From assembly GCA_027023265.1 (NCBI GenBank), contig JALVVV010000027.1:1-64000 (forward strand): a stretch of 64,000 bases of DNA, written 5' to 3'. The notes under the pieces are model-generated. The model saw only the letters and a list, made by a program, of their open reading frames with translations, ran no database searches and was not told the origin of the DNA. A program made the position numbers and the translations under genes. The DNA comes from DHVE2 group archaeon. GTDB lineage: Archaea > Thermoplasmatota > Thermoplasmata > Thermoplasmatales > Aciduliprofundaceae. Shown piece by piece: positions 1 through 12,389 of this stretch. The number at the start of each line of letters is the position of its first letter. The stretch's first letter is position 1.

Positions 1-123
1 GGATATGAGGTAATATCCAAGAGCCTTTCCCCCCGGGTATTTTTTCATGACTTCGTCAGGTATTTCTTCTATCTTTATTTTTTTATTACTCAGGTTTACT
101 CTAACGAGCTTTCCGGGGTGCAT
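1..123 (-). CDS. Aldehyde:ferredoxin oxidoreductase, N-terminal fragment running off the window
   Basis: Minus-strand translation from ATG at 123: MHPGKLVRVNLSNKKIKIEEIPDEVMKKYPGGKALGYYLIS, typical of the AOR N-terminus. Confidence 0.75.
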   Translation of the reverse strand, partial: MHPGKLVRVNLSNKKIKIEEIPDEVMKKYPGGKALGYYLIS

Positions 124-232
124 GGTTGTAGAGTTTATATGATGTATATTAATTTTTGGTAGTATTTGGAAGTGGTAAAATCATCAAGACGACAAAGAAA
201 AATAATATATATATTGTCTATTTTTCACAGCT

Positions 233-703
233 ATGTTTTCTCAATTACGTGACCTGTTAGTTTCTAAGTCCCTGTTTTTAGCAACAGCCGAATCATGCAC
301 TGGTGGATTGCTCGGAAGCCGTATAACTGATGTTCCCGGTGCGTCACGTTATTATGCAGGAGGGATAATTGCTTACAGTAACGAAGCCAAGATAAATATT
401 CTCGGCGTATCTCCTGAGACCATAAGGAATTACGGGGCAGTTAGCGAAGAATGTGCCAGAGAGATGGTGATGGGCGTGGTAAGAATTTTCAGAGCAGATG
501 CGGGAATTGCCATAACCGGAATTGCAGGCCCATCCGGAGGAACCCCTGAAAAACCCGTGGGAACAGTTTACCTTGCATATTATTTGAAGGGACATGTAAC
601 GGTAGAGCGAGTTTTTTTCACGGGCTCACGAATTGAGATAAAGGAAAAAATAGTGGAACACGCTCTTGAAAAATTCTTTGATATAGTGTCACCTTTATTT
701 TAA
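233..703 (+). CDS. CinA C-terminal domain protein (nicotinamide-nucleotide amidohydrolase, PncC-like)
   Basis: ATAESCTGGLLGSRITDVPGASRYYAGGIIAYSNEAK and GIAGPSGGTPEKPVGTVY motifs. Confidence 0.92.
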   Translation: MFSQLRDLLVSKSLFLATAESCTGGLLGSRITDVPGASRYYAGGIIAYSNEAKINILGVSPETIRNYGAVSEECAREMVMGVVRIFRADAGIAITGIAGPSGGTPEKPVGTVYLAYYLKGHVTVERVFFTGSRIEIKEKIVEHALEKFFDIVSPLF

Positions 704-796
704 ATTTTTATTGGACATTGTTTCATAAGTGGTGAATCATGGAGTTTTGAGAAATTTAAGAAAATAGTTTATACCTTGAAAATATGAGGGTTTTAC

Positions 797-2398
797 ATGA
801 AATTTATAATCGTTACAGGTGGCGTTATTTCTGGGTTAGGGAAGGGAATTACTACAAGTTCAATAGCGAAGATACTAAAAACGAGGGGATTGAAAGTTAC
901 CGCTATAAAGATAGACCCTTACCTTAACTATGATGCGGGTACCATGAACCCATACCAGCACGGTGAGGTTTTTGTTTTGGACGATGGTGGAGAGGTGGAC
1001 CTTGACCTTGGTAATTATGAAAGGTTTTTAGACACTAATTTAAGCTTCGACCACAACATTACCACCGGGAAGGTTTACAAAACGGTTATAGAACGGGAGA
1101 GAAAGGGCGAGTATCTGGGCAAGACTGTGCAAATAATTCCTCACATTACCGAGGAGATAAAGAGGAGGATAAAGAAGATAGCCGTGGAAACAGGAGTAGA
1201 CGTAACCATCATAGAGATAGGTGGAACGGTGGGCGATATTGAAAGTATGCCCTTTCTGGAGGCTGCCCGTCAGCTCTGGATCGAGGAGGGTTTTCGCAAT
1301 GTACTTTTTGTCCATACAACCCTTGTTCCCATAATGGACGTGGTGGGTGAGCAGAAAACAAAGCCCACGCAGCACAGCGTCAAAGAACTGCGCTCTCTGG
1401 GCATTCAGCCAGATATAATCATTGGCCGGGCAAAGGAAAAGCTTACCACAGAAACAAGAAGAAAAATCTCCCTGTTCTGCAATGTGCCCTACGAGGCTGT
1501 TATAAGTGCGCCGGATGCGCGTTCTATATACGAAGTTCCATTGATATTTGAAGAGCAGGGTTTAGGGGAGTACATTATGGGCAAGCTGCAGCTATGGGGC
1601 GAGAATCCGGACTGGAAATCCTGGAAGAAGTTTCTTAATAATCTCTACAACCCGAAAGATGAGGTGACAATTGCAATCGTGGGGAAATATGTGCATTTGA
1701 AGGATTCTTATATTAGCCATAGTGAGGCCTTCACCCATGCTGCGGCGAAACTCAAAACAAAAGTAAATCTCAGGTGGGTGGATAGTGAAGATATTGAGGA
1801 TAAAGGAATTGAAATGTTAGAGAATGTGCACGGAATTCTCATACCCGGTGGTTTTGGAGCTCGGGGCTCAGAGGGTAAAATCCTTGCTGCCAGGTACGCA
1901 AGGGAGCATAATATTCCCTTTTTGGGAGTTTGCTTCGGTTTCCAGCTTGCAGTTGTGGAATTTGCCAGAAATGTGTTAGGGTACGGTGACGCTAATAGCA
2001 CAGAACTGCAGCCCAGCACCTCGGCACCAGTTATAGACCTTCTCCCGGAACAGAGGGAAGTGGAGAACCTGGGTGGCACTATGAGATTGGGTGCTCAGAA
2101 GATAATTATTGAAAAAGATAGCATGGCTTACAAGATATATGGAAGAAAGGAGATAGAAGAGCGCCACAGACACAGATACGAGGTGAATCCTGCATATATT
2201 GAGGAATTTGAGAAGCACGGGCTGTATTTCAGCGGTAAAGATACAACTGGTAAAAGAATGGAGCTTTTCGAGTTAAAAGGCCATATCTTTTACATGGGCT
2301 CTCAATTCCACCCGGAGTTTAAATCGAGACCACTAAAACCATCGCCCCTGCATCTTGAGCTGGTAAAAAAGGCAAGAGAGTACAAAAAATCTCAGTGA
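797..2398 (+). CDS. pyrG: CTP synthase
   Basis: Full-length: [29 protein letters not shown]-terminus, glutaminase GVCFGFQ and HPEF motifs. Confidence 0.98.
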   Translation: MKFIIVTGGVISGLGKGITTSSIAKILKTRGLKVTAIKIDPYLNYDAGTMNPYQHGEVFVLDDGGEVDLDLGNYERFLDTNLSFDHNITTGKVYKTVIERERKGEYLGKTVQIIPHITEEIKRRIKKIAVETGVDVTIIEIGGTVGDIESMPFLEAARQLWIEEGFRNVLFVHTTLVPIMDVVGEQKTKPTQHSVKELRSLGIQPDIIIGRAKEKLTTETRRKISLFCNVPYEAVISAPDARSIYEVPLIFEEQGLGEYIMGKLQLWGENPDWKSWKKFLNNLYNPKDEVTIAIVGKYVHLKDSYISHSEAFTHAAAKLKTKVNLRWVDSEDIEDKGIEMLENVHGILIPGGFGARGSEGKILAARYAREHNIPFLGVCFGFQLAVVEFARNVLGYGDANSTELQPSTSAPVIDLLPEQREVENLGGTMRLGAQKIIIEKDSMAYKIYGRKEIEERHRHRYEVNPAYIEEFEKHGLYFSGKDTTGKRMELFELKGHIFYMGSQFHPEFKSRPLKPSPLHLELVKKAREYKKSQ

Positions 2399-3357
2399 CT
2401 CTCCCTTTTCATGTATCCTGCAATAAACTCCCCCACGAACTTTCCCAGGTTGCGCACGTCGTGAAACTGAGAGGTCTCCGCATGGAGATACAGCATACAT
2501 GCCCTGGTGCAGTTGTGCATGATTTCCCTTGCTTTAACGGCTTTTTCTCCGGTGAGTATTGTCTCCAGGTCATCTTGAAGTAAATTACCTACCCGGTGCG
2601 CAAGCACGGCACAAGGGTATATTATGTCTCCGTTTGCATCAATTGTTACTGAAAATGAACGACACCGGTAATCTTTTACAAGTGCGTCTATAAATGCCCA
2701 GCTTGTTTCAATGGTGCTCCCATACTCCTGCTTCAAGTCAACAAGTAAATCATGAAGCTCTTTTTTGTCCGGAGACACGTTTTCCGCTCCTGGCAAGTAA
2801 ACAGCGCTCATTATCAGAATCCTTGCTCCTGCCTCGTGTGCCTTCTCCACACGCCAGCGGAGAGATGATATGTCATTCTTGGTAACTACAGTTTGTACGG
2901 TTATTTTCATCAGTTTGGTGTATTTTGGTAGCTCGTCGAACATGTATAGGTTGTTGTGTCCCTCGTCGATGGATATGTGCATAAAATCCAGGTACTTTGC
3001 AAATTCTTCAACGGGCATCTTGTGCAGGAGGGTGCCATTTGTTGTCATGAAAAGGTAAAATGACCGCTTGTGTGCGTATTTTATTATGTCAAGTATGTCT
3101 CTTCGCAATGTAGGCTCTCCCCCTTCCAGACTTAGGACAGTCACGGTGCTTTCCGCCAGTCTGTCTATTATTTTAAAGATGTCCTTTGTTGGCAAGTCTT
3201 TCATGCGCTGGCGCCAAACATCGCAGAATGGACATGTCAGGTTGCACCTGTGCGTTACTTTGAACGTTCCGTAAACTGGATGCTCAAAATCCGTGTAACT
3301 TTTGAAGAACCACTTAACTGCCCTTAAATTACGCGGAACTATCATTGTGGTTGGCAA
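2392..3357 (-). CDS. Radical SAM protein with extra C-terminal cysteines
   Basis: CNLTCPFC (CxxxCxxC), EGGEPTLR, later cysteines PCAVL and NCTRAC. Confidence 0.9.
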   Translation of the reverse strand: MPTTMIVPRNLRAVKWFFKSYTDFEHPVYGTFKVTHRCNLTCPFCDVWRQRMKDLPTKDIFKIIDRLAESTVTVLSLEGGEPTLRRDILDIIKYAHKRSFYLFMTTNGTLLHKMPVEEFAKYLDFMHISIDEGHNNLYMFDELPKYTKLMKITVQTVVTKNDISSLRWRVEKAHEAGARILIMSAVYLPGAENVSPDKKELHDLLVDLKQEYGSTIETSWAFIDALVKDYRCRSFSVTIDANGDIIYPCAVLAHRVGNLLQDDLETILTGEKAVKAREIMHNCTRACMLYLHAETSQFHDVRNLGKFVGEFIAGYMKRESH

Positions 3358-3486
3358 GTTCTCTTATTATTTAATTTTTGGTATTCCATGTAATGGTGAC
3401 GATTAATTCTACGCCGTTTATGTTGGACATGTTGGGCTATGCAAAAAATATAAATTGTGAAGTCCATTAACCTTGCGGTGATTTGG

Positions 3487-3723
3487 ATGAAGGTGTTTAG
3501 AGTTGAAGGTCTGTACTCTCCAAAGGGTAAGAATTGGTTTAAGTTCACAAAGGAAGTAGTTGCAGATGATGAAAAGCAGGCAGAGGAAAAGGCTTACTCA
3601 CTCATGGGGAGCAAGTACGGGATAAAGAGGCGACTTGTAAATATAAAAGCAATTAACGAAATAAGTGTAGAAGAAGCAAGGGACCCAATAGTTCAGTATC
3701 TCATGAGGGATACGAATGAATGA
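3487..3723 (+). CDS. rpl20a: 50S ribosomal protein LX (L20A/L18Ae)
   Basis: MKVFRVEGLYSPKGKNWFKFTKEV...KYGIKRRLVNI; internal ATG preferred over the 3457 start. Confidence 0.88.
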   Translation: MKVFRVEGLYSPKGKNWFKFTKEVVADDEKQAEEKAYSLMGSKYGIKRRLVNIKAINEISVEEARDPIVQYLMRDTNE

Positions 3724-4150
3724 GCAGGAGCTTGAGCAGGGAATAGCCACGCTCGAGACTTTAAAAGCCCACATTGAAAATCTACAAAAGCAGGTGGAAG
3801 CGCTTGAAATATCAATTCAGGAGCACGAGAGGGCAATAGAGACCATGGAAAGTTATCGAAATATGGATGGAGACGAGATTCTCATTCCCATAGGCGCTGG
3901 GGTTTTTATCAGCGCCAATGTGAATTCCAAAAAATCTATGATATCCATAGGAAATAATTACTTTACAGAGCTTTCTCCAGAAGGCATAGTTGAAAAGCTG
4001 AAAAGTAGAAAGGGAGATATGGAGAATTTAAAGTCAAAGCTCATTCAGGACCTTTACAAATTGCAGGAAAATTATGCGGTTTTAAGCGCAAAGGTTGAAG
4101 ATGGATACAAGAAATATTTAGAGGCGAAGGGCAATGTTCAAGCTCCTTAA
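3716..4150 (+). CDS. pfdA: Prefoldin alpha subunit
   Basis: Coiled-coil N and C ends around [13 protein letters not shown]; lies between LX and ftsY as in many archaea. Confidence 0.92.
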   Translation: MNEQELEQGIATLETLKAHIENLQKQVEALEISIQEHERAIETMESYRNMDGDEILIPIGAGVFISANVNSKKSMISIGNNYFTELSPEGIVEKLKSRKGDMENLKSKLIQDLYKLQENYAVLSAKVEDGYKKYLEAKGNVQAP

Positions 4151-5063
4151 GGAGAAGATTAAGAACCTGCGAAAAAAAGCAAATGAGGACCTCGGTGAGG
4201 ATTTCGCCGCCTCTGGTATTGGTAAGAAACTGAAAGAGGAAAAAATAGATGATTTTCTGTGGGACCTTGAAATTTCGCTTATGGAAGCCGATGTTGCAGT
4301 TGATGTCATTGAAAAGCTTAAAGAGGATATAAAAAAGGAGCTGGTTGGTAAGAAGGTGAAGATTGGTGCTGATGTGGGTGCCATTGTTGAAAGCACTCTC
4401 AAAAAATCTCTCAAAAAGATACTGGATACGAAATTTGATTTTGATGAGTTTATTGCTAATTGCGAGAAACCCTGTGTTATTATGTTTCTTGGGGTGAACG
4501 GTACTGGAAAGACCACGGTTATAGCAAAGCTTGCAAAGTATCTTATGGATCGTGGCCGCTCGGTAGTTATTGCCGCTTCGGATACTTTTAGAGCGGGAGC
4601 CATAGAGCAAATTTCCGTACATGGTGAGAATTTAGGTGTTAAGGTTATAAAGCACCAGGCTGGCGGCGACCCGGCGGCAGTTGCCTACGATGCAATAGAG
4701 CATGCTAAGGCGAAGCACAGGGATGTTGTTCTTATAGACACTGCGGGCAGGATGCAAACAAATCGCAATCTTATGGACGAAATGAAAAAGATAAAACGCG
4801 TAGCAAAGCCCCACTTGACCGTTTTTGTGGGTGATTCCCTTGCTGGAAACGATGCCATCGAGCAGGCCAGGGCGTTTGATAGCGAAGTTGGCGTTGATGC
4901 CATAATACTCACCAAGATAGATGCTGATGCAAAAGGCGGTGCTGCTGTTAGTATTGCTTACGAAATCGGCAAGCCCATTCTGTTTTTGGGCACCGGGCAG
5001 GAGTACGATGATTTAATGAAATTTGATGTAGACTGGTTCATAAACCGCATATTTGGTGAGTAG
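4134..5063 (+). CDS. ftsY: Signal recognition particle receptor FtsY
   Basis: [52 protein letters not shown]. Confidence 0.97.
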   Translation: MFKLLKEKIKNLRKKANEDLGEDFAASGIGKKLKEEKIDDFLWDLEISLMEADVAVDVIEKLKEDIKKELVGKKVKIGADVGAIVESTLKKSLKKILDTKFDFDEFIANCEKPCVIMFLGVNGTGKTTVIAKLAKYLMDRGRSVVIAASDTFRAGAIEQISVHGENLGVKVIKHQAGGDPAAVAYDAIEHAKAKHRDVVLIDTAGRMQTNRNLMDEMKKIKRVAKPHLTVFVGDSLAGNDAIEQARAFDSEVGVDAIILTKIDADAKGGAAVSIAYEIGKPILFLGTGQEYDDLMKFDVDWFINRIFGE

Positions 5064-5939
5064 ATGCCCCTTGTTAATTTAATAGGTAATACCCCTATGG
5101 TTTACGTAGACGGTGTTTATTTGAAGTTGGAGTATTTAAATCCTACAGGTAGCCATAAGGACAGGACCGCATATTACATGGTTCGTGATGCTGAAAAGAA
5201 TGGGTTGAAGAATGGGGATTTGGTTGTGGAATACACTTCTGGGAACACGGGGATATCCGTAGCGTGGGTTTCCCGGCTTCTGGGATATCGGGCTGTAATT
5301 CTTGTCCCCGAAGGAACAAGCGAGCAGAAGATGCGGCTAATACGCATGTACGGGGCTGAGTTGGAAATTGTCCACGAGGGTGAGGATGGCCACGGCATTG
5401 CGGAGGATATGGTTAAAGAAGAAGGTGGCGTTTATTTGCATCAAACGGAAAATATGGCCAATTTCAAGGCACATTACGAAACTACCGGGCCAGAAATAGC
5501 CAACGAAGCAAGGCACATATCTTGCTTTGTCATGGGTGCAGGTACAGGGGGTACTGTTTATGGTGCTGGAAAATACATGAAAGAGAGGTTAAACGCAAAG
5601 ATTTTTGCTATGGTACCTCGTGGCTCGTATGTTCAGGAGCTGCTCACTGGGAAAAAAGAAGAGGATGTGGCCATAATGGAAGGTTTCTCATATTTTTCTT
5701 TCAGTGAGCTTTTGCATCGCGCGTTGGATGAAGTGGTGGATTCCCTAATATATGTATCCTCTCAGGAGGCAATAGAGGGCATGAAGCAATTATGGGCCCG
5801 GGGAATTCCAGGGGGCCCAACTTCAGGGGCTAATTTTTACCATGCATTGAAGTTAAAAAAAGAAGGCTGCATCCCTGCAACAATCGTGGCCGATTCCATC
5901 ACAAGATATCCAAAAATTTTGGAAAAAGTTATTGATTAG
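5064..5939 (+). CDS. PLP-dependent cysteine synthase family protein
   Basis: [50 protein letters not shown]. Confidence 0.9.
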   Translation: MPLVNLIGNTPMVYVDGVYLKLEYLNPTGSHKDRTAYYMVRDAEKNGLKNGDLVVEYTSGNTGISVAWVSRLLGYRAVILVPEGTSEQKMRLIRMYGAELEIVHEGEDGHGIAEDMVKEEGGVYLHQTENMANFKAHYETTGPEIANEARHISCFVMGAGTGGTVYGAGKYMKERLNAKIFAMVPRGSYVQELLTGKKEEDVAIMEGFSYFSFSELLHRALDEVVDSLIYVSSQEAIEGMKQLWARGIPGGPTSGANFYHALKLKKEGCIPATIVADSITRYPKILEKVID

Positions 5940-7312
5940 TCCATATCCGGCAGGTACTTGTCTAAGTGTTCCCTGTCCAGCTTTTTAAGATAGCTTCTCG
6001 GTATCATTGCAAACAGGTTCCATGCTATGCTGAGAGTATCTTCTATGCTTCTGTCTTCGTCTGCACCCTGAGTTATGAACCTTGCCTCGAACTCATCTGC
6101 GAATTTTAAGAGTATTCTGTCTATCTCTGTAAGTGCTTCTTCACCTACCACTGCAACCAAATCCCTTAGCCTTAAACCCTCTGCGTAGGCTGCGTAAAGC
6201 TGATTTGCCACTCCCGCGTGGTCTTCCCTGGTGTGTCCCTTTCCTATACCTTCCTTCATCAACCTTGACAGAGATGGTAGCGGGTTAATTGGAGGATATA
6301 TTCCTCTGCGATGCAGTTCTCTGCTTAAGACTATTTGTCCTTCTGTTATGTATCCTGTGAGGTCAGGTATGGGGTGTGTCATGTCATCATCGGGCATTGT
6401 CAGTATGGGTATCTGGGTTATGCTGCCCTTGTTGCCCCGAATCCTTCCCGCTCTTTCATAAATTGTGGCGAGGTCTGTGTACATGTATCCGGGGTATCCT
6501 CTCCTTCCGGGCACTTCTTCCCTGGCCGCTGAAATTTCTCTGAGAGCCTCGCAGTAGTTGGTCATGTCAGTTAGAATAACTAAAACGTGCATGCCTTTGT
6601 CAAATGCCAGATACTCTGCAACGGTCAGTCCCATTCTCGGGATAACAATTCTCTCTATAGCGGGGTCATTTGCCAAATTTATGAAAAGTACTGTCCTTTC
6701 CAGCGCACCTGTTCTCTCAAACTCCCTTCTGAAAAAGTTTGCCTCCTCTGCGGTGATGCCCATTGCCACAAATACCACTGCGAATTTTTCTCCCTCTCCG
6801 CGAACCTTTGCCTGTCTTGCTATTTGGGCTGCAATCTCGTTATGAGGCAATCCAGAACCTGAGAATATAGGTATCTTCTGCCCTCTCACCAGTGTGTTCA
6901 TGCCGTCTATAGTAGATATACCTGTCTGGATGAATTCGCGGGGGTACTCTCTTGCTGCAGGATTTATCGGGTATCCGTTTATGTCTCTCATTTCCTCTGG
7001 CACGATTTCGGGCCCTCCGTCTATTGGCTTTCCTGTGCCGTTGAATACCCTTCCAAGCATTTCCAGTGAAACACCTATTTTAAGCGTATCTCCTAAAAAC
7101 TTCACAGTGGTATCCCTTATATCCAACCCGCTTGTGCCTTCAAATACCTGTACAACAGCCATGTCTTCTCTGGCTTCAAGAACCTGCCCCAGCCTTTCCT
7201 CCCCGTCAGGGCCCCGTATCTTAACGACCTCTCCATATGCCACGTCTCTTGTTTTTTCTACTATTAACAATGGCCCCTTGATTTCCTTTATTGTGCGATA
7301 CTCAACTTCCAT
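5936..7312 (-). CDS. atpB: A-type ATP synthase subunit B
   Basis: 458 aa; [37 protein letters not shown]. Confidence 0.98.
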   Translation of the reverse strand: MEVEYRTIKEIKGPLLIVEKTRDVAYGEVVKIRGPDGEERLGQVLEAREDMAVVQVFEGTSGLDIRDTTVKFLGDTLKIGVSLEMLGRVFNGTGKPIDGGPEIVPEEMRDINGYPINPAAREYPREFIQTGISTIDGMNTLVRGQKIPIFSGSGLPHNEIAAQIARQAKVRGEGEKFAVVFVAMGITAEEANFFRREFERTGALERTVLFINLANDPAIERIVIPRMGLTVAEYLAFDKGMHVLVILTDMTNYCEALREISAAREEVPGRRGYPGYMYTDLATIYERAGRIRGNKGSITQIPILTMPDDDMTHPIPDLTGYITEGQIVLSRELHRRGIYPPINPLPSLSRLMKEGIGKGHTREDHAGVANQLYAAYAEGLRLRDLVAVVGEEALTEIDRILLKFADEFEARFITQGADEDRSIEDTLSIAWNLFAMIPRSYLKKLDREHLDKYLPDMD

Positions 7313-9070
7313 TTAGCTCACCTCTTTCATAAGGGCACTTATCTCATCTTCCAGAGCTTTCTCTATTTTATCAAATTCTTCCTTGTACTTTTCGTTTGGT
7401 ATTCTACCCATGTAAGCTATATCTCCTTTGACTTTCATCTTGCGTATCTCGTCTATACTCACTCCCTTTTCCACAGCTTCCGTGGCAAGATGGTGGAATT
7501 TCAAGATTATCCTGAGCATATGATACTGCTTGTCAGCAGGGCAGTAGGTGTCCACATCATGAAACGCGTTTTGCTGCAGGAAATCTTCCCTTAAGGAGCG
7601 CGCAGTCTCTAACAGTGCCTGCTCCCTTGCTGGCAGTGCATCGGGACCAACCAACTGCACTATCTCCTGCAACTCTGCTTCCCTTTGCAAAATTCCCATC
7701 GCTTCCCTTCTTAACTCGTACCAGTCTTTTGATACGTTCTCTTCCCACCACCCTCTTATGGAATTCAGATAAAGAGAATATGACCTCAACCAGTTTATTG
7801 ACGGGAAATGGCGCTTGTGAGCAAGATCAGCATCTAATGCCCAGAATACTTTTACTATTCTAAGTGTGTTTTGAGTTACCGGCTCACTAAAATCTCCTCC
7901 CGGGGGCGAAACAGCACCAACCACAGTGACAGAACCTGTTTTATCTTCTGTGCCGATTACCTTAACCTGCCCGGCGCGCTCGTAGAATTCTGCAAGCCTC
8001 GATGCAAGATATGCAGGATACCCTTCTTCACCTGGCATTTCTTCAAGTCTTCCTGAAATTTCTCTCAAAGCTTCTGCCCATCTTGAAGTGGAATCGGCCA
8101 TGAGTGCCACGTTGTACCCCATGTCTCTGAAATACTCCGCAATAGTAATTCCTGTGTATATGCTTGCTTCTCTTGCCGCCACCGGCATGTTTGACGTGTT
8201 TGCAATCAGTATTGTTCTATTCATTAACGGTTCCCCTGTTTTCGGGTCTTTTAATTTTGGAAAATCTTCCAAAACCTCTGTCATCTCATTACCTCTCTCA
8301 CCACAACCCACGTACACTATTATTTCCGCATCGCTCCACTTTGCCAGCTGATGCTGCGTAACGGTCTTTCCCGTACCGAAACCGCCAGGTATAGCCGCAG
8401 TTCCTCCTTTTGCAATGGGGAAGAAAGTATCCAGAACCCGCTGACCGGTTACCAGAGGCTCTCTGGGGTCTCCCTTTTCTTTAAACGGTCTTTGCTTACG
8501 CACGGGCCATCTCTGGTACATTTTTATTTCCTTGCCACTTATCTTTGCTATGATGTCTTTAATAGTGTAATCCCCCTCATCAACCAATTCTTCTATCTTG
8601 CCGGATATGTTTGGGGGTACCATTATCCTATGCTCCACTAATTTTGTCTCTTTTACAATTCCCAATACGTCTCCACCCTGGACAACATCTCCAACTTTTT
8701 TATTCGGGATAAAATGCCACTTTTTATCCATATTTAGCGGGGATACGTTTGCTCCCCTCTTTATGAAATCACCCATGCTTTCTTTTATGTCTGGAAGCGG
8801 TCTCTGTATCCCGTCATAAATCTGTCCTATTATTCCAGGCCCGAGTAACACGGATAGAGGAGCACCTGTTCTCTCTACCGGCTCCCCAGGTTTTATTCCA
8901 GAAGTCTCTTCGTAAACCTGAATGGTTGCGTGGTCTCCAGAGAGTGCTATAATTTCTCCTACCAGTCCCTCTTCACCCACGCGCACCACTTCGTACATCT
9001 CGCTACCTTTCATGCCATCGGCCACGACCACCGGTCCGGCAACACGAATTATCTTTCCCATTTCTTTCAC
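7313..9070 (-). CDS. atpA: A-type ATP synthase subunit A (catalytic)
   Basis: 585 aa; Walker [41 protein letters not shown]; no intein. Confidence 0.98.
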   Translation of the reverse strand: MKEMGKIIRVAGPVVVADGMKGSEMYEVVRVGEEGLVGEIIALSGDHATIQVYEETSGIKPGEPVERTGAPLSVLLGPGIIGQIYDGIQRPLPDIKESMGDFIKRGANVSPLNMDKKWHFIPNKKVGDVVQGGDVLGIVKETKLVEHRIMVPPNISGKIEELVDEGDYTIKDIIAKISGKEIKMYQRWPVRKQRPFKEKGDPREPLVTGQRVLDTFFPIAKGGTAAIPGGFGTGKTVTQHQLAKWSDAEIIVYVGCGERGNEMTEVLEDFPKLKDPKTGEPLMNRTILIANTSNMPVAAREASIYTGITIAEYFRDMGYNVALMADSTSRWAEALREISGRLEEMPGEEGYPAYLASRLAEFYERAGQVKVIGTEDKTGSVTVVGAVSPPGGDFSEPVTQNTLRIVKVFWALDADLAHKRHFPSINWLRSYSLYLNSIRGWWEENVSKDWYELRREAMGILQREAELQEIVQLVGPDALPAREQALLETARSLREDFLQQNAFHDVDTYCPADKQYHMLRIILKFHHLATEAVEKGVSIDEIRKMKVKGDIAYMGRIPNEKYKEEFDKIEKALEDEISALMKEVS

Positions 9071-9387
9071 CTCTTGTTTAAATCAACACCAATTGCCCTT
9101 TTTATAATCTCACTCATCGGGTCTTCATATTCCTCATTATCCTTGTGATCAGGAAGCTCTAAAATTATGGGGTATATTCCTTTACTAAATTTCCACTCAT
9201 TTATGTAATTTCTTAGTTCTTTTGCAAATTTTCTCTGTATTAATACTATTGCAACGTCTTTCCTCTCCTTGATTTTTTCCAGTGCATTTTTCGCTTTTGA
9301 AGCGTCATTTGATTCGTACACCTCTTTTACTCCCGCGAGTTGAAATCCGGCTATGAAGTCAATGTCACCCACTGCCACTACTTTCAT
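9067..9387 (-). CDS. atpF: A-type ATP synthase subunit F
   Basis: [25 protein letters not shown]; position between C and A; start at 9387 preferred. Confidence 0.93.
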   Translation of the reverse strand: MKVVAVGDIDFIAGFQLAGVKEVYESNDASKAKNALEKIKERKDVAIVLIQRKFAKELRNYINEWKFSKGIYPIILELPDHKDNEEYEDPMSEIIKRAIGVDLNKR

Positions 9388-10472
9388 GATGCAACACCTA
9401 CCAGCAACTTCCATATCCTATCTTTATCCAAATTCTCCTGAAATCCCTTGATTATAGCTTTAAGATTTCTTGCTTCGTATTCCTTGGATATCAAAAACAT
9501 CATTGTTGGCCCTGACGATGTAGAGTACACCATGCCCAGTTCTATTGCTTTATTTAGCAGTATGCGGTCCAAAATCAACTCAGCTTCAAACGCATCCTTT
9601 GCATCTCTTATTTCAGCATATGAAGTACCTTCTAAATTACCTAACAGTTCTTCCATGCTTCTGCTCTCCCCCAATGTTTTGATTTTCCATGAATCTATTT
9701 CGTAACCTTCTTTTATAAGGTACTTTTCAACGTTGATTCCCATTAATTTTCCCCTTATCAAAACCTTAAGGTTGTACACGTCAATCACAATGCCCATGAT
9801 TTTGTTTATGGCTTCCATGCTATCCTCGTCAAGTTTGCTTTTCTCATCTATCAATTTTTCAAGTACTATGGCATCTATTGCTGTATCTACCGCGTGTAAG
9901 TTGTTCTTTTCGTTCCATACATCTATTACCTTGCTGAACGGTGTGGCATCAAGAGCAGATATGGAATCGTCTACGCTTGTGGCTTCTACCATGTGATTTA
10001 TCACTATATCGCTTATATGTTTGCAACTGTAAATCGTTTCATAAATTTTTTCCTTTGGAACGCTCGCAGCCTTGGCCCTCAAAATCCTTTTTATTACCTG
10101 TGCATCGTATTTTAGCATATAACTTTCTGCAAATTCCTGGGTGCCTTCTGGCAGCATGGCTATCACTTCGTTCATCATCTCAATCATCTTTTTCTCTATT
10201 TCAACGTCTGCATTCTCCAAGTTTTCAATGATATAACCTTCTTTTTTTATGTCGTTTATTACTTCCGCCACGGAACTCATTTCTAATATTTTCTCCATGT
10301 TTTCTATTTCAGTGTACTTTGAACCTATTGCAAATATGGTAGCGTTGGGCCCCATGAAAGAGGCAATGCTCAGAATCTTTCTCAGGTATCCCATGAACAC
10401 TACTACTGCTATCAGTATTGCAATGAACGCCGCCGAAATTCCTATTAACATCATGGTGTACGCGTCAAGCAT
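9384..10472 (-). CDS. atpC: A-type ATP synthase subunit C (d-like)
   Basis: 362 aa; V-ATPase d/C-like C-terminus EYEARNLKAIIKGF; operon position. Confidence 0.92.
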   Translation of the reverse strand: MLDAYTMMLIGISAAFIAILIAVVVFMGYLRKILSIASFMGPNATIFAIGSKYTEIENMEKILEMSSVAEVINDIKKEGYIIENLENADVEIEKKMIEMMNEVIAMLPEGTQEFAESYMLKYDAQVIKRILRAKAASVPKEKIYETIYSCKHISDIVINHMVEATSVDDSISALDATPFSKVIDVWNEKNNLHAVDTAIDAIVLEKLIDEKSKLDEDSMEAINKIMGIVIDVYNLKVLIRGKLMGINVEKYLIKEGYEIDSWKIKTLGESRSMEELLGNLEGTSYAEIRDAKDAFEAELILDRILLNKAIELGMVYSTSSGPTMMFLISKEYEARNLKAIIKGFQENLDKDRIWKLLVGVAS

Positions 10473-11058
10473 ACTCTCCCTCGAACAGTTTATTTAGCAT
10501 TATCTTTCTTATTTCGTTTATCTTTCTCTCTACAAGAGCATCTATGCTGTAATCCACGCTTTTAATCCCTTTTACGTCCTTTGCGATTATTCCCCCGTGT
10601 TTCACTTCTCCCATTTCTACGGTTGCTTTTGGTGCGAGGCTTTTAACGATGTTATCTACCTTTCCCTTATCTTCAGGGATGCACACAACCACAAACTCTT
10701 CTCCAAACACGGTTTTTGCATCCTTAACCATTGTTGCCAGGTACTCCAGGTATTTCTCGGAGCTTCTTGCTTCCCTTTTAACGTTCTCTATTACCTTGTT
10801 CATTATCTCTTCTCTTGCAGCCATCAATTCTCTTTTGCCTTCAAGGTTAGCATGCGAAATTATGAGACTCCTGATACTCTCCAAGTCCCTATCTCTTTCC
10901 CTTTCTATCTTTTCCTTTTCGTGTTCCCATCTTGTATGTTCATCTTTTTTTATCTTCTCAATTTTCTCGCTTGCTTCCTCTTCAAACATCTTGATTTTTT
11001 TCTCCACATCTTCGTTGATCTTCTCTATTATTCTCTCAATGGCATCCATTACAATCAT
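10465..11058 (-). CDS. atpE: A-type ATP synthase subunit E
   Basis: Long N-terminal coiled coil plus C-terminal GGIIAKDVKGIKSVDYSIDALVERK. Confidence 0.92.
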   Translation of the reverse strand: MIVMDAIERIIEKINEDVEKKIKMFEEEASEKIEKIKKDEHTRWEHEKEKIERERDRDLESIRSLIISHANLEGKRELMAAREEIMNKVIENVKREARSSEKYLEYLATMVKDAKTVFGEEFVVVCIPEDKGKVDNIVKSLAPKATVEMGEVKHGGIIAKDVKGIKSVDYSIDALVERKINEIRKIMLNKLFEGEYA

Positions 11059-12389
11059 CCTCCGAGTATGTGGAGAGCCATCATTATCAGAATAGCCATC
11101 AACAATCCGAATATGGCGTAAGTTTCGCTCATGACGGATAGCACGATGCTCTGGGTCCTCGTGCCCGGATTTTTAACGTATGCCGCAGCACCTGCACCGG
11201 CGGTTATACCCTGTCCAATACCGCTTATGCCTGCCAGACCAACTGCAAATCCTATTCCCAGCACACCTATGCCTATCAACATCACCTGGTACGCAGATTT
11301 CATTGGTATTGTTCCACTCATAAGACCTAAATTCATTATCACAAGTATTGCTGCTAAAAGTGCGTATATTGATTGTGTTTCAGGGAGAACGGCAAAAATC
11401 ATAGAACTTGCGAATGCTCTTGGATTCTGTGCAGTTGCTGCAGAGCCCGATGCCGCCGCTATACCCTGTCCTATTGCCGTTATCCCACTAAGACCCATTC
11501 CAAGGCCAACTCCTATTGCTGCCACACCCATCCCCATGGCGTATGTAGTTGGTGCGCCGTTCTTTATAATTATTGCCATTCCCTGCAGGAGAAGTATTGC
11601 AATAAGCAAGCCGTAAATAGCCTGAGTTTCAGGAAGCACGGTGAATACCACCGCTTTGCCCATTGTCCCCTGTTTCCTGGTCACTCCTATTCCCGTGCCT
11701 GCCACTATACCCTGTCCAATGGCACTCAATCCTGCAATTCCCACGGATAGTCCTGCCCCAAGTGCCATTAACCCTGCTCCAACAGGTATGTTTGATGATG
11801 GATTTAAGCCTCCCCCTGTGAGAGCGCCGGTGTACAATAATATAAGGATTCCTATGAGCAATCCATATATACCCTGAGTTTGCGGGAACGCCTGGAATAT
11901 GAATGCCGTTCTGAATCTATTTTTGTTTTCAGCTATGGCAGCTGCTCCGCTCGCTCCCGCAATACCAACACCTATGGCTGCACCCATGCCAGATGCGCCC
12001 ACCGCTATACCTGCGCCTATTAACGCGAGAGCCATCCCAAGCGGACCTTCATTTACCTTCACTTTTTGCGGGCCGTACACTACTTTAGAGCCTTCTTTCA
12101 CAGTTATTTCATATTCTCCAGATTCTTCAAAATTTACCCTTACAGGATTGCCCATGTACACGTTTTCCGTTCCATCTTTCTCGTTTTTTATTATCCATGT
12201 TACGTTTGTAGATGTAGCTCCTCCATTGTACTCGAATATGTAATCCGTACCCACAACTAATTTTGCTTTTTCAAGCGCGGTGGTTGTGTATCCATGTCCG
12301 TTCCAGCTCCCCTCCTTCACGTTGACCGCGCCAAATGCCGCTCCGCTCATTATGATCATCAACAGCAGGGCAAACAACAGTTTTTTCAT
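11055..12389 (-). CDS. atpK: A-type ATP synthase subunit K (proteolipid) with signal peptide, extracytoplasmic beta-rich domain and four c-type hairpins
   Basis: 444 aa; four copies of G-rich helix + P-x-[ET/QT]-x-x-I-[YF]-[GA]-LL; signal-peptide-like N-terminus. Confidence 0.95.
   Translation of the reverse strand: MKKLLFALLLMIIMSGAAFGAVNVKEGSWNGHGYTTTALEKAKLVVGTDYIFEYNGGATSTNVTWIIKNEKDGTENVYMGNPVRVNFEESGEYEITVKEGSKVVYGPQKVKVNEGPLGMALALIGAGIAVGASGMGAAIGVGIAGASGAAAIAENKNRFRTAFIFQAFPQTQGIYGLLIGILILLYTGALTGGGLNPSSNIPVGAGLMALGAGLSVGIAGLSAIGQGIVAGTGIGVTRKQGTMGKAVVFTVLPETQAIYGLLIAILLLQGMAIIIKNGAPTTYAMGMGVAAIGVGLGMGLSGITAIGQGIAAASGSAATAQNPRAFASSMIFAVLPETQSIYALLAAILVIMNLGLMSGTIPMKSAYQVMLIGIGVLGIGFAVGLAGISGIGQGITAGAGAAAYVKNPGTRTQSIVLSVMSETYAIFGLLMAILIMMALHILGG

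Noticed and set aside
4041-4622. Minus-strand ORFs opposite pfdA/ftsY
   Set aside because: Antisense to confidently identified genes with biased, non-protein-like composition.
11131-11877. Plus-strand Pro/Ala-rich ORFs opposite atpK
   Set aside because: Mirror of the Gly/Ala-rich proteolipid coding strand; no independent support.
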